A stretch of DNA of 64,000 bases, taken from positions 2,507,430 through 2,571,429 of the forward strand of contig NZ_CP007410.1 of NCBI RefSeq assembly GCF_000585995.1, in the 5' to 3' direction. The translations under genes were made by a program, and so were the position numbers. The first letter of the stretch is position 1. Each line of letters begins with the position of its first letter. The notes under the pieces are model-generated. The model was given only the letters and a program-made list of their open reading frames with translations. It ran no database searches and was not told the DNA's origin. Positions 8,236-16,132 of this stretch are shown piece after piece. This DNA comes from Pseudomonas brassicacearum (GTDB lineage: Bacteria; Pseudomonadota; Gammaproteobacteria; Pseudomonadales; Pseudomonadaceae).

Positions 8236-9192
8236 ATGAATAGCAACACACTGTGGCTGATCGGCCGGCGCCTGGGTGCCGCGATCGTGACCTTGTTGAT
8301 CGTATCGATGGTGGTGTTTGCCATTACGGCAGTGTTGCCGGGCGACGCGGCGCAACAGTCCCTTGGACAGTTCGCCACACCTGAACAGGTGGCGGCCCTG
8401 CGCGTGAAAATGGGGCTGGATCAGCCGGGTGTGTTGCGTTACCTGCACTGGCTGATGAGCCTGCTCAGCGGCGACATGGGCGTGTCGATTTCCAATGCCA
8501 CGCCGGTCAGCGAGTTGATGGCCGGCCGAGTCCCCAACACCCTGATGCTGGCGGCCGCCACGGCGCTGGTGTCGGTGCCGGTGGCATTGATCATGGGCAT
8601 TGGTTCGGCGATGGGCCGTGGGGGGCGCATCGACGGCTTTATCAGCTTCTTTACCCTGACGATGGTGGCAGTACCGGAGTTTCTGGTCGCCACCCTGGCG
8701 GTGTTGATTTTTGCCGTGAACCTGGGCTGGCTGTCGGCGTTGTCCTATTCCAGCGAGATCACCTCACCGTGGCAGTTCATGCGCACCTACGCCTTGCCGG
8801 TCATGACGCTGTGCTGCGTGATCATCGCGCAAATGGCCCGCATGACCCGGGCGGCGGTGATCGATCAACTCGACAGCCCCTACGTGGAAATGGCCCGTCT
8901 CAAAGGTGTGAGCCCGGTGCGGGTGGTGCTGCGCCATGCACTGCCCAACGCCATCGGCCCCATCGCCAATGCCATCGCCCTGAGCCTGTCCTACTTGCTG
9001 GGCGGGGTGGTGATCGTCGAGACGATATTCAACTATCCCGGCATTGCGAGCCTGATGGTCGATGCCGTGACGAACCGCGACATGGCATTGGTCCAGGCCT
9101 GCACCATGTTGTTTTGTACGGCGTACCTGACACTCGTGCTGATTGCCGACCTGTGCGCGATCCTCTCCAATCCGAGGCTGAGAAACCAATGA
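8236..9192 (+). CDS. ABC transporter permease (DppB-like)
   Basis: A 318-residue inner-membrane permease of the DppB/OppB type. An N-terminal membrane helix (LGAAIVTLLIVSMVVFAITA) is followed by the family stretch LPGDAA, GLDQPGVLRYLHWL and GDMGVSI, then several further helices. The cytoplasmic EAA loop that contacts the ATPase is recognisable around YVEMARLKGVSPVRVVLRHA. I chose the ATG at 8236 because the purine-rich GGGGTAGGG lies just upstream; a GTG one codon earlier is the alternative. Its stop overlaps the next permease start by four bases, so the two are translationally coupled. Confidence 0.93.
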   Translation: MNSNTLWLIGRRLGAAIVTLLIVSMVVFAITAVLPGDAAQQSLGQFATPEQVAALRVKMGLDQPGVLRYLHWLMSLLSGDMGVSISNATPVSELMAGRVPNTLMLAAATALVSVPVALIMGIGSAMGRGGRIDGFISFFTLTMVAVPEFLVATLAVLIFAVNLGWLSALSYSSEITSPWQFMRTYALPVMTLCCVIIAQMARMTRAAVIDQLDSPYVEMARLKGVSPVRVVLRHALPNAIGPIANAIALSLSYLLGGVVIVETIFNYPGIASLMVDAVTNRDMALVQACTMLFCTAYLTLVLIADLCAILSNPRLRNQ

Positions 9193-10064
9193 ACAATCTC
9201 ATTGTGAAATCCCCGCCTGCGTCGGCCGCGTTGGCGTTGGGCAAAGACGACCATGCAACGTCCTGGCTGGGCCTGGTCGGTGCCGCGCTGTGTGTGATCT
9301 GGCTGCTGGTGGCGATCTTCGGCCCATGGCTGGCGCCGCATCCCGTGGGAGAAGTGGTCTCTGACAATGTCTTCGACAGTTTCAGCGCGGCTTACCCGCT
9401 GGGCACCGATTACCTGGGCCGCGACATGCTCAGTCGGATCCTGGTGGGCGCACAGTTCACCGTGGGCCTGGCGTTGGTGGCGGCAGTCCTGGCCAGTGGG
9501 TTGGGGACCAGTTGCGCACTGCTGTCGGTGGTGTCACCGAAGTGGCTGGATGAGCTGATCAGCCGCCTGATGGACGCCTTCATATCGATCCCGAGCAAGA
9601 TGCTGGCGCTGATCATGGTCTCGGCGTTCGGTTCATCGGTGACGTTGCTGGTGTGCACGGCGGTGTTGAGTTACACGCCGGGTGCGTTCCGCATCGCCCG
9701 CAGCATGGCGGTGAACATCGAGGCCCTGGAGTACGTGCAAGTGGCCCGTACCCGTGGCGAGCGTCGCCTGTACGTCGCTTGCGTGGAAATCCTGCCCAAC
9801 ATGCTCAACACAGTGCTGGCTGACCTGGGCTTGCGCTTCGGCTTCATCGTGCTGCTGCTCAGCGGCATGAGCTTTCTCGGCCTGGGCGTACAACCGCCGG
9901 ATGCCGACCTGGGTTCACTGGTGCGCGAAAACATCGGCGGCCTGAATCAGGGCGCCCCGGCCATCGTGATTCCTGCCCTGGCCATCGGCACCCTGACCAT
10001 CGGCGTCAATCTGTTTATCGACCGCCTGTCTTCGCGGCGTAACCGACGTTCGGGAGGCCATTGA
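9189..10064 (+). CDS. ABC transporter permease (DppC-like)
   Basis: A 291-residue permease of the DppC/OppC type and partner of the preceding gene; the two would form the transmembrane channel. It starts at the ATG of an ATGA overlap. An N-terminal helix (GLVGAALCVIWLLVAIFGPW) precedes the hallmark YPLGTDYLGRDMLSR segment. The EAA loop lies around YVQVARTRGERRLYVACVEI and the hydrophobic C-terminal half includes SFLGLGVQPPDADLG. An open frame continues about 420 bases upstream of this start, but that part overlaps the first permease and is not family sequence. Confidence 0.93.
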   Translation: MNNLIVKSPPASAALALGKDDHATSWLGLVGAALCVIWLLVAIFGPWLAPHPVGEVVSDNVFDSFSAAYPLGTDYLGRDMLSRILVGAQFTVGLALVAAVLASGLGTSCALLSVVSPKWLDELISRLMDAFISIPSKMLALIMVSAFGSSVTLLVCTAVLSYTPGAFRIARSMAVNIEALEYVQVARTRGERRLYVACVEILPNMLNTVLADLGLRFGFIVLLLSGMSFLGLGVQPPDADLGSLVRENIGGLNQGAPAIVIPALAIGTLTIGVNLFIDRLSSRRNRRSGGH

Positions 10065-10065
10065 T

Positions 10066-11910
10066 ATGAGCGAATTGATCCGAGTCGAGAACCTGCGTGT
10101 GGTCGCCGGTGGCGAGCACAGCGAAGTGGAAATCGTCAAAGGCGTGAGTTTCTCCCTGGAGAAAGGGGAAGTGCTGGCGCTGATCGGTGAGTCCGGCTCC
10201 GGCAAGACCACCATCGCCCTGGCACTGCTGGGTTACGCCCGGCGCGGTTGTCGCCTGGCCGGTGGCGTGGTGCAGGTCGGCGAGCATGACATGCTGGCGC
10301 TGGAGGAAAACGAGCTGCAACGCCTGCGCGGCAACCGGGTGTCGTACATCGCCCAAAGCGCCGCCGCGGCGTTCAACCCGGCGAAAAAACTCATCGACCA
10401 AGTGGTGGAAGGAGCGTTGATTCATGGCCTCGGCAGCCGGGCCGTGCTCGAAGCCAAGGCCATCGAACTGTTTCGCGACCTGGCGTTGCCCGACCCTGAG
10501 CGCATCGGCCAGCGTTATCCCCATCAAGTCTCCGGCGGGCAGTTGCAGCGGGTGATGGCGGCCATGGCGCTGATCAGCGATCCGCTGTTGGTGGTGCTCG
10601 ATGAGCCGACCACGGCCCTCGATGTGACCACGCAGATTGACGTGCTGCGCGCCTTCAAGCGCGTCGTACGCGAACGCGGCGCGACGGCGGTGTATGTGTC
10701 CCACGATCTGGCGGTCGTGGCGCAGATGGCCGACCAGATTGTCGTGCTCAACGGCGGACAGATCTTCGAACAGAGCGCCACCGCGCCGCTGCTCAAAGGC
10801 CCGGCTCACGCCTACACCCGCAGCCTGCTGGCGGCGGCGCGGCCGGACACCACCATTCGCCCACCCTGCGGTGTGGCCGAAGACACGCCACTGCTGACCA
10901 TCCAGGGCTTGACCGCCGGCTACGGCAACAAGAATCAGCACGGCATGCCGGCGATCCGGGTACTGGAAGACATCGACCTGACGGTGCGCCGGGGCCAGGC
11001 CATCGGTGTGATCGGCGAGTCCGGCTCGGGCAAATCGACCCTGGCCCGGGTGGTGGCGGGGCTGTTGACCCCGGCCCTCGGCGGGTTGACGTTCGATGGC
11101 CAGCCACTGGGCGGCAGCCTGTCCGAGCGCACGAACGAACAGTTCCGGCGCATCCAGATGGTGTTCCAGAACGCCGACACCGCGCTGAACCCGATGCACA
11201 GCATCAGCACCATTTTGAGTCGGCCACTGAAGATGTATTTCGGCCTCAAGGGCGCAGCGCTGCGCGAGCGCATCGGCGAATTGCTGGATCTGGTGCGTTT
11301 GCCACGGGAGCTGGCCGAGCGCCGCCCGAGCGAACTGTCCGGCGGGCAAAAGCAACGGGTCAACCTGGCCCGGGCGCTGGCGGCAAAACCGGACCTGATT
11401 TTGTGCGATGAAGTCACCTCGGCCCTCGATACCGTGGTCGGCGCGGCGATCCTTGAACTGCTGCGCGATCTGCGTCAACAATTGGGGGTTTCCTACCTGT
11501 TCATCAGCCACGACATCTCCACGGTGCGGGCGCTGTGCGACGACATCGTCGTGATGTACAGCGGCCACAAGATCCAGGCGGGCGCACGGCAAGCGTTCGC
11601 CCAGCCGCCATTCCATCCCTACACCGATCTGTTGATCCATTCGGTGCCGGAGTTGCGCCAGGGCTGGCTGGAAAGCTGCGGTGCCACCACCTGCGGCAGC
11701 CTGCCGGCGTTGGGTGCTCGCGCCGATGTGCCGGGCCTGTGCACCTTCCTCAATCGTTGCCCGGTGCGGGTCGATGGCCTGTGTAACTGCACCGCACCGC
11801 CTCGGCGAGTCATCGACGGCGGCAGTGAAGTCCTCTGTCATCACGACAGCGACGCGCTGCGCAAGCGCCAACAGGATTCAAACAGCATGATCGTGGGAGC
11901 CTACGCGTGA
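10066..11910 (+). CDS. Fused double ATP-binding subunit of peptide/opine-type ABC importer (DppD-DppF fusion)
   Basis: A 614-residue protein with two complete ABC ATPase domains. The first has Walker A GESGSGKTT (residues 41-49), signature SGGQLQRVM and Walker B LVVLDEPTTALD. The second has [24 protein letters not shown] and LILCDEVTSALD. Its C-terminus carries the cysteine-containing oligopeptide-transporter extension (LCTFLNRCPVRVDGLC), the segment known to hold an Fe-S or structural site in DppD/OppD relatives. Fused subunits of this kind occur in GsiA/YejF-type importers. It energises the two permeases upstream, and its final bases overlap the 2Fe-2S protein gene (GTGA), tying transport to the oxidase operon. 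Confidence 0.93.
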   Translation: MSELIRVENLRVVAGGEHSEVEIVKGVSFSLEKGEVLALIGESGSGKTTIALALLGYARRGCRLAGGVVQVGEHDMLALEENELQRLRGNRVSYIAQSAAAAFNPAKKLIDQVVEGALIHGLGSRAVLEAKAIELFRDLALPDPERIGQRYPHQVSGGQLQRVMAAMALISDPLLVVLDEPTTALDVTTQIDVLRAFKRVVRERGATAVYVSHDLAVVAQMADQIVVLNGGQIFEQSATAPLLKGPAHAYTRSLLAAARPDTTIRPPCGVAEDTPLLTIQGLTAGYGNKNQHGMPAIRVLEDIDLTVRRGQAIGVIGESGSGKSTLARVVAGLLTPALGGLTFDGQPLGGSLSERTNEQFRRIQMVFQNADTALNPMHSISTILSRPLKMYFGLKGAALRERIGELLDLVRLPRELAERRPSELSGGQKQRVNLARALAAKPDLILCDEVTSALDTVVGAAILELLRDLRQQLGVSYLFISHDISTVRALCDDIVVMYSGHKIQAGARQAFAQPPFHPYTDLLIHSVPELRQGWLESCGATTCGSLPALGARADVPGLCTFLNRCPVRVDGLCNCTAPPRRVIDGGSEVLCHHDSDALRKRQQDSNSMIVGAYA

Positions 11911-12215
11911 GCGGTCGTTTCGTGAGGTTGGCCGAACAGGGCCGGCCCATCGTCAAATTGATAGTGGACGGCGTGCCTATCGAGGCGCTGCAGGGTGACA
12001 CCCTGATGGTGGCCTTGCTGACGAATGGCCCGACGTTGCGCCAGTCGGAATTCGATCCGGGCAGCCGTGCCGGTTTTTGCCTGATGGGCGCTTGCCAGGA
12101 TTGCTGGGTCTGGACCCGCAGCGGCGAACGCCTGCGTGCCTGTTCCAACGAAGTGCGTGAAGGGCTGGACATCATCACTCAGCAACCGGAGGCCATATGG
12201 CCGCTACGCGGATAG
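11907..12215 (+). CDS. 2Fe-2S ferredoxin-like subunit of a heterotrimeric amino-acid/opine oxidase (HcnA/OoxA-like)
   Basis: A 102-residue protein with one plant-type ferredoxin fold. The ligand pattern CLMGACQDC followed by a fourth cysteine in LRACS is the C-x4-C-x2-C...C arrangement of the small subunits of hydrogen cyanide synthase, opine oxidases and D-hydroxyproline dehydrogenases. It starts with GTG inside the stop codon of the ATPase gene and overlaps the next gene by 19 bases. In this family it passes electrons from the flavin subunits. The context (ABC importer, DAO subunit, deacylase) favours amino-acid-derivative oxidation over cyanide production. Confidence 0.87.
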   Translation: MSGRFVRLAEQGRPIVKLIVDGVPIEALQGDTLMVALLTNGPTLRQSEFDPGSRAGFCLMGACQDCWVWTRSGERLRACSNEVREGLDIITQQPEAIWPLRG

Positions 12216-13573
12216 TCATCGTAGGCGCTGGGCCGGCGGGTGTTCGTTGTGCCCAGACCTTAATGGCGGCGGGCTTCAAGCCGATTTTGATCGACGAAAA
12301 TCGTCGCGATGGCGGACAGATCTACCGGCGCCAACCCGAGGGGTTCACCCGCACCTACGCCACGCTGTACGGCACCGAGGCGAACAAGGCCAAGGACCTG
12401 CACGACAGCTTCGACCGCTTGCGTGCGCAGATCGACTACCGCCCGGACACCCTGGTGTGGAACCTCACGCCGGGCCAGCTGTGCTGCGTCAGTCGAGGCC
12501 GGCACACGACGGTGGAGTATGACGCGCTGGTCCTCTGCACCGGCGCCACCGACCGCCTGATGCCGATCGAAGGCTGGCAATTGGGCGGTACCTACAGCCT
12601 CGGCGGTGCGCAGATTGCCCTCAAGGCCCAGGCGGTTTCCATCGGCCACCGCGTGGTGTTCATGGGCAGCGGGCCATTGCTGTATCTGGTCGCCAGCCAA
12701 TACCTCAAGGCCGGCGCCAACGTGGCGGCGGTGCTGGACACCTCGCCCTTGGGCAAGCGCATCAAGGCCTTGCCCAAACTCATGGCGCGCCCGGGCTTAT
12801 TGTTCACTGGCCTGAAATTGTTGGCGCAGCTGTACCGGGCGAAGATCCCGGTGCACTTGGGCATCGCGCCTGTGCAAGTGCTCGGTGACCCGATCAGTGG
12901 CGTCAGTGGCGTGCGGGTTCGTAGCGCCAGAGGAGAGACGTTGACCGTGGATTGTGACGCCGTGGCGCTGGGGTATCACTTGCGGCCGGAAACCCAACTG
13001 GCCGACCTGGCGGGTTGTCGCCTGGGTTTCGACGAGGCGTCCGGCCAATGGCTGCTGGACCTCGATGAGGAAGGCCGCACCTGCGTCAGTGGCGTTTATG
13101 CTGCCGGGGACGGTGCGAAAATCCGTGGTGCCGATGCCGCCGAGCACGCCGGGCGCCTGGTCGCCATGGCGTTATTGAGCGATCTGCAACAGCCGGTGGA
13201 CACTGCGCAGGTCGCCGAGCAGCGCCAGGCGCTCAAGGTGATGGATGCCTTTCGTCTCGGCCTGGCCCAAGCTTTTCCCTGGCCCGCCGCGCAGGCGAAG
13301 ACCTTGCCGGATGAAGCCATCGTCTGCCGCTGCGAAATGATCAGCGCCGGCGAACTTCGGCGTACCGTCAGCGAAAAGGGTGCCTGTGAAGTCAATCGCG
13401 CCAAGGCCTTCAGCCGAGTCGGCATGGGCCGCTGCCAGGGACGTTATTGTTCCCAGGCCGGGGCCGAGGTGATTGCCGCGGCGGCCGGTGTCAATGTCCA
13501 GGAAGTCGGCCGGCAACGCGGCCAAGCGCCGGTGAAGCCGCTTTCGATGCTCACGCAGGAGGTGGCGCCATGA
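12197..13573 (+). CDS. FAD/NAD(P)-dependent subunit of heterotrimeric oxidase (HcnB/OoxA-type)
   Basis: A 458-residue pyridine-nucleotide-disulphide-fold flavoprotein. The N-terminal FAD motif is VIVGAGPAGVRCAQTL and a second nucleotide-binding motif lies around VVFMGSGPLLYLVA. The C-terminal part has the BFD-like cysteine cluster CRCE and GRCQGRYCSQ, expected to bind a further 2Fe-2S centre. This matches the large subunit of hydrogen cyanide synthase, opine oxidase and D-hydroxyproline dehydrogenase complexes. The conserved VYAAGDGAKIRGADAAEHAG segment near residue 300 binds the flavin. It overlaps both neighbours, implying stoichiometric co-translation with the ferredoxin-like and DAO subunits. 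Confidence 0.88.
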   Translation: MAATRIVIVGAGPAGVRCAQTLMAAGFKPILIDENRRDGGQIYRRQPEGFTRTYATLYGTEANKAKDLHDSFDRLRAQIDYRPDTLVWNLTPGQLCCVSRGRHTTVEYDALVLCTGATDRLMPIEGWQLGGTYSLGGAQIALKAQAVSIGHRVVFMGSGPLLYLVASQYLKAGANVAAVLDTSPLGKRIKALPKLMARPGLLFTGLKLLAQLYRAKIPVHLGIAPVQVLGDPISGVSGVRVRSARGETLTVDCDAVALGYHLRPETQLADLAGCRLGFDEASGQWLLDLDEEGRTCVSGVYAAGDGAKIRGADAAEHAGRLVAMALLSDLQQPVDTAQVAEQRQALKVMDAFRLGLAQAFPWPAAQAKTLPDEAIVCRCEMISAGELRRTVSEKGACEVNRAKAFSRVGMGRCQGRYCSQAGAEVIAAAAGVNVQEVGRQRGQAPVKPLSMLTQEVAP

Positions 13574-14724
13574 CGGTACACAAGGCCGATGTAGTGATTG
13601 TCGGCGGCGGCCTGATGGGCTCGGCGGCGGCGTTTTTCCTGCGTCAGCGCGGGCAATCGGTGATCCTGCTGGAGCGTGACCAGATCGGTCAGTACGCCAG
13701 CGGCGTGAATTTCGGCAACGTGCGGCGCCAGGGGCGTTACCTCGGGCAACTGGAACTGGCGAACCGTTCCTGGGCGCTGTGGAAGCGCTTGCCCGAACTG
13801 ATCGATGACGACCTGGAGTTCATTGCCAGCGGGCACATGCGCGTGTGCTATCGCGAAGATGAAATCCCTGAGCTGGAGGCCTACGCCGCAGCGCCTGAAG
13901 CGGCGCAGCTGGACTTGCAGATCTATCGCGGCAGCGAACTGCACGCGCGTTTCCCATTTCTTGGCAAAGAGGTGAAAGGCGGCTCCTATGCCCCTCACGA
14001 TGGTCACGCCAATCCACGCCTGGCGGCTCCGGCATTTGCCAGGGCCGCCCGGCGGCTCGGCGCGCAAATCGAGGAGCGCACCGAAGTGGCCGGGGTGCAG
14101 AAGATCGGCGACGGCTTCAGCATCACCACCACCGATGGCCGCCAGTTCAGTTCCGCCCAGCTGTTGATTACCGCCGGCGCCTGGGGCCAGAAGCTCTCGG
14201 CGCAGTTCGGTGAGCCGGTACCGTTGGATACCAATGGCCCACAGATGGCCGTCACCGAACCGGTGCCCTATGCCTTGCCAACGGTGATCGGGGTGTACAC
14301 CAAGATCCCGGAAGAGGTGATCTATTTCCGTCAGATCCCCCGGGGCAACATCATCATCGGCGGCGGTTATCGCAGCAAGCCGGACATGCTCAACCGCCGG
14401 GCCCATGTCGAGCCGCGCAGCATCCTCAACCAGTTGGAGCAGATGCGCCGGTTGCTGCCGGGCGTCGGCAACCTGAATATCATCCGTGTGTGGAGCGGCA
14501 TCGAAGGGTATCTACCCGATTCCCTACCGGTGATGGGCCCCAGCGGTAACGTCGATGGCTTGTACTACGCTTTCGGTTTCTGCGGCCACGGCTTCCAGCT
14601 CGGCCCGGGCGTCGGCGACGTCATGGCCGAACTCATCAGCACCGGCAGCACCTGTACCTCGATTGAGCCGTTCTCCATCCGCCGGTTCACTCCTTCAACC
14701 GAGCAACGGAGCAAGGCCTCATGA
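13570..14724 (+). CDS. DAO-type FAD subunit of heterotrimeric oxidase (HcnC/OoxB-like)
   Basis: A 384-residue flavoprotein of the D-amino-acid-oxidase fold that would be the substrate-oxidising subunit. The FAD motif VVIVGGGLMGSAAAFFLRQR is at the N-terminus, then ASGVNFGNVRRQGRY, and at the C-terminus GFCGHGFQLGPGVGDVMAE. The start is the ATG of an ATGA overlap with the preceding subunit; the open frame upstream of it is not family sequence. The stop overlaps the deacylase gene in the same way. It probably dehydrogenates an imino or secondary-amine carbon. Proline-like D-isomers, opines and sarcosine-like compounds are all used by relatives, so the substrate is open. Confidence 0.88.
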   Translation: MTVHKADVVIVGGGLMGSAAAFFLRQRGQSVILLERDQIGQYASGVNFGNVRRQGRYLGQLELANRSWALWKRLPELIDDDLEFIASGHMRVCYREDEIPELEAYAAAPEAAQLDLQIYRGSELHARFPFLGKEVKGGSYAPHDGHANPRLAAPAFARAARRLGAQIEERTEVAGVQKIGDGFSITTTDGRQFSSAQLLITAGAWGQKLSAQFGEPVPLDTNGPQMAVTEPVPYALPTVIGVYTKIPEEVIYFRQIPRGNIIIGGGYRSKPDMLNRRAHVEPRSILNQLEQMRRLLPGVGNLNIIRVWSGIEGYLPDSLPVMGPSGNVDGLYYAFGFCGHGFQLGPGVGDVMAELISTGSTCTSIEPFSIRRFTPSTEQRSKAS

Positions 14725-15878
14725 AACCCCGGGTTTTAGCTATTTTTGAACGCCTGCTGGCCTTTGAAACGGTCTCTTCAGAATCGAACATGGCCTTGAT
14801 CGAGTACGTGCGCGAGCTGTTGCTGAGCAAGGGCATCGAGTCGCTGATCGTCAAGGATGAAAGCGGCAAGAAAGCCAACCTGTTCGCCAGCACCGGGCCG
14901 CGTGAGTTGCCGGGGATCCTGCTGTCCGGTCATACCGACGTGGTGCCGGCGGCGGGGCAGGCCTGGACCGTCCCGGCGTTCCAGGCAACGCTGCGGGATG
15001 GGCGGGTCTACGGGCGCGGCAGTTGTGACATGAAAGGCTTCATCGCGTTGGCCATCGACGCCATGCTCGATGCCGCCGACCATGCCTTGAACCGGCCATT
15101 GCAACTGGCGCTGTCCCACGACGAAGAGATCGGTTGTGTGGGGGTACGCCGTTTGCTCGACGTGCTGCACCTGGCGCCGGTGCGGCCGTTCCTGTGCGTG
15201 GTCGGCGAGCCGACCAACATGCAGTTCGTGCTCGGCCACAAAGGCAAGGGCTCCTATCGCACGTACTGCCGTGGCCTGGAGGCGCATTCGTCGCTGGCGC
15301 CACGCTCGGTCAACGCGATTCACGTGGCCTGTGATTTCATCGCGGCGTTGCGCCAGAGTCAGCAGCAACTGCAAGAGCAGGGCGCCCAAGACAGCGATTA
15401 CGACGTGCCCTACAGCACCGTGCATGTCGGGCAGATCGTCGGCGGCAAGGCGCTGAACATCGTGCCCAACCTGTGCACCCTGGATTTCGAAGTGCGCAAC
15501 CTGCCGGCCGATGACCTGGATCAGTTCCTCGGGCAACTGCGCGAGCGGGCCGAAGCCATCGTGCGCGAAGCCAAGAAGCTCTCCAGCGTGGCGGACATCG
15601 AAATCGAAACCCTGAACGTCTATCCCGGCCTGGATACCCATCCGAGCGTCGAGGCCGTGCGCTTTCTGAAAAACTTCGCCGCTCCGGACACCGGCATCGC
15701 CAAGGTGTCTTTCGGCACCGAAGGCGGCCTGTTCAAGCAGCGCCTGGATGTGCCGGTCGTCGTCTGCGGCCCGGGCTCCATCGAACAGGCCCACAAGCCT
15801 GACGAGTTCATCGAAATCAGCCAGATGGATGCGGGGGAGCGGTTTTTGGAAGGGGTGTTGGGGTCGTTGAAAATCTAA
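14721..15878 (+). CDS. ArgE/DapE-family metallo-deacylase (acetylornithine deacetylase-like)
   Basis: A 385-residue M20-family amidohydrolase. Zinc-site motifs are clear: SGHTDVVPA, GRGSCDMKGFIALAIDAM, SHDEEIGCVG and VGEPT, with a distal metal-ligand region near GPGSIEQAHKPDEF. Length and motifs match ArgE (N-acetylornithine deacetylase), but fluorescent pseudomonads normally make ornithine by transacetylation, and here the gene is translationally coupled (ATGA) to an oxidase operon. I therefore read it as a catabolic deacylase acting on the imported compound or its oxidation product. It is the last gene of the overlapping run. A REP pair follows the stop by 18 bases. Confidence 0.9.
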   Translation: MKPRVLAIFERLLAFETVSSESNMALIEYVRELLLSKGIESLIVKDESGKKANLFASTGPRELPGILLSGHTDVVPAAGQAWTVPAFQATLRDGRVYGRGSCDMKGFIALAIDAMLDAADHALNRPLQLALSHDEEIGCVGVRRLLDVLHLAPVRPFLCVVGEPTNMQFVLGHKGKGSYRTYCRGLEAHSSLAPRSVNAIHVACDFIAALRQSQQQLQEQGAQDSDYDVPYSTVHVGQIVGGKALNIVPNLCTLDFEVRNLPADDLDQFLGQLRERAEAIVREAKKLSSVADIEIETLNVYPGLDTHPSVEAVRFLKNFAAPDTGIAKVSFGTEGGLFKQRLDVPVVVCGPGSIEQAHKPDEFIEISQMDAGERFLEGVLGSLKI

Positions 15879-15896
15879 GCCATATACATGACGAAA

Positions 15897-15985
15897 TGTG
15901 GGAGCGGGCTTGCCCGCGAAGGCGATGTGTCAGTTGACGATGAGTCGACTGGCGCGCCGCTTTCGCGAGCAAGCCCGCTCCCACA
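15897..15985. repeat. REP pair (inverted), gtgggagcgggc type
   Basis: Inverted arms at 15897-15924 and 15961-15985 carry the cores gtgggagcgggcttgcccgc and its reverse variant. The pair directly follows the deacylase stop and precedes the succinate-semialdehyde-type dehydrogenase, so it may stabilise the upstream mRNA end or mark an operon boundary. The remainder of this 254-base gap holds only the ribosome binding site (CAGGA) of the next gene. Confidence 0.85.
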
Positions 15986-16132
15986 TAGGGTTCAGTGGTG
16001 ACGCTGATACCTCGGTAGAGCCTGCCGTCCCAGCACAAAACTTCAGCATCCAACACTGCCCAAACCGCGCTTTCAGCATCCTGCCCCGTGGCATCTCCTT
16101 AGACTGGAATCACCTCGGAACAGGACGCGACC

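Noticed and set aside
10015..11871. 618-codon open frame on the minus strand
   Set aside because: Exactly antisense to the double ABC ATPase, whose motifs are unambiguous; the antisense product has no family features. High GC keeps such frames open.
11907..14724. hcnABC cyanide synthase operon
   Set aside because: Architecture matches, but linkage to an importer and a deacylase favours another amino-acid-derived substrate; reported as HcnABC-like only.
14721..15878. Biosynthetic argE
   Set aside because: Sequence fits ArgE, but translational coupling to the oxidase operon argues for a catabolic deacylase; no gene symbol given.
16083..16100. Sigma-54 promoter before the GabD-like gene (tggcatctcctta)
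   Set aside because: Has a TGGCA-like half but lacks the GC of the -12 element.
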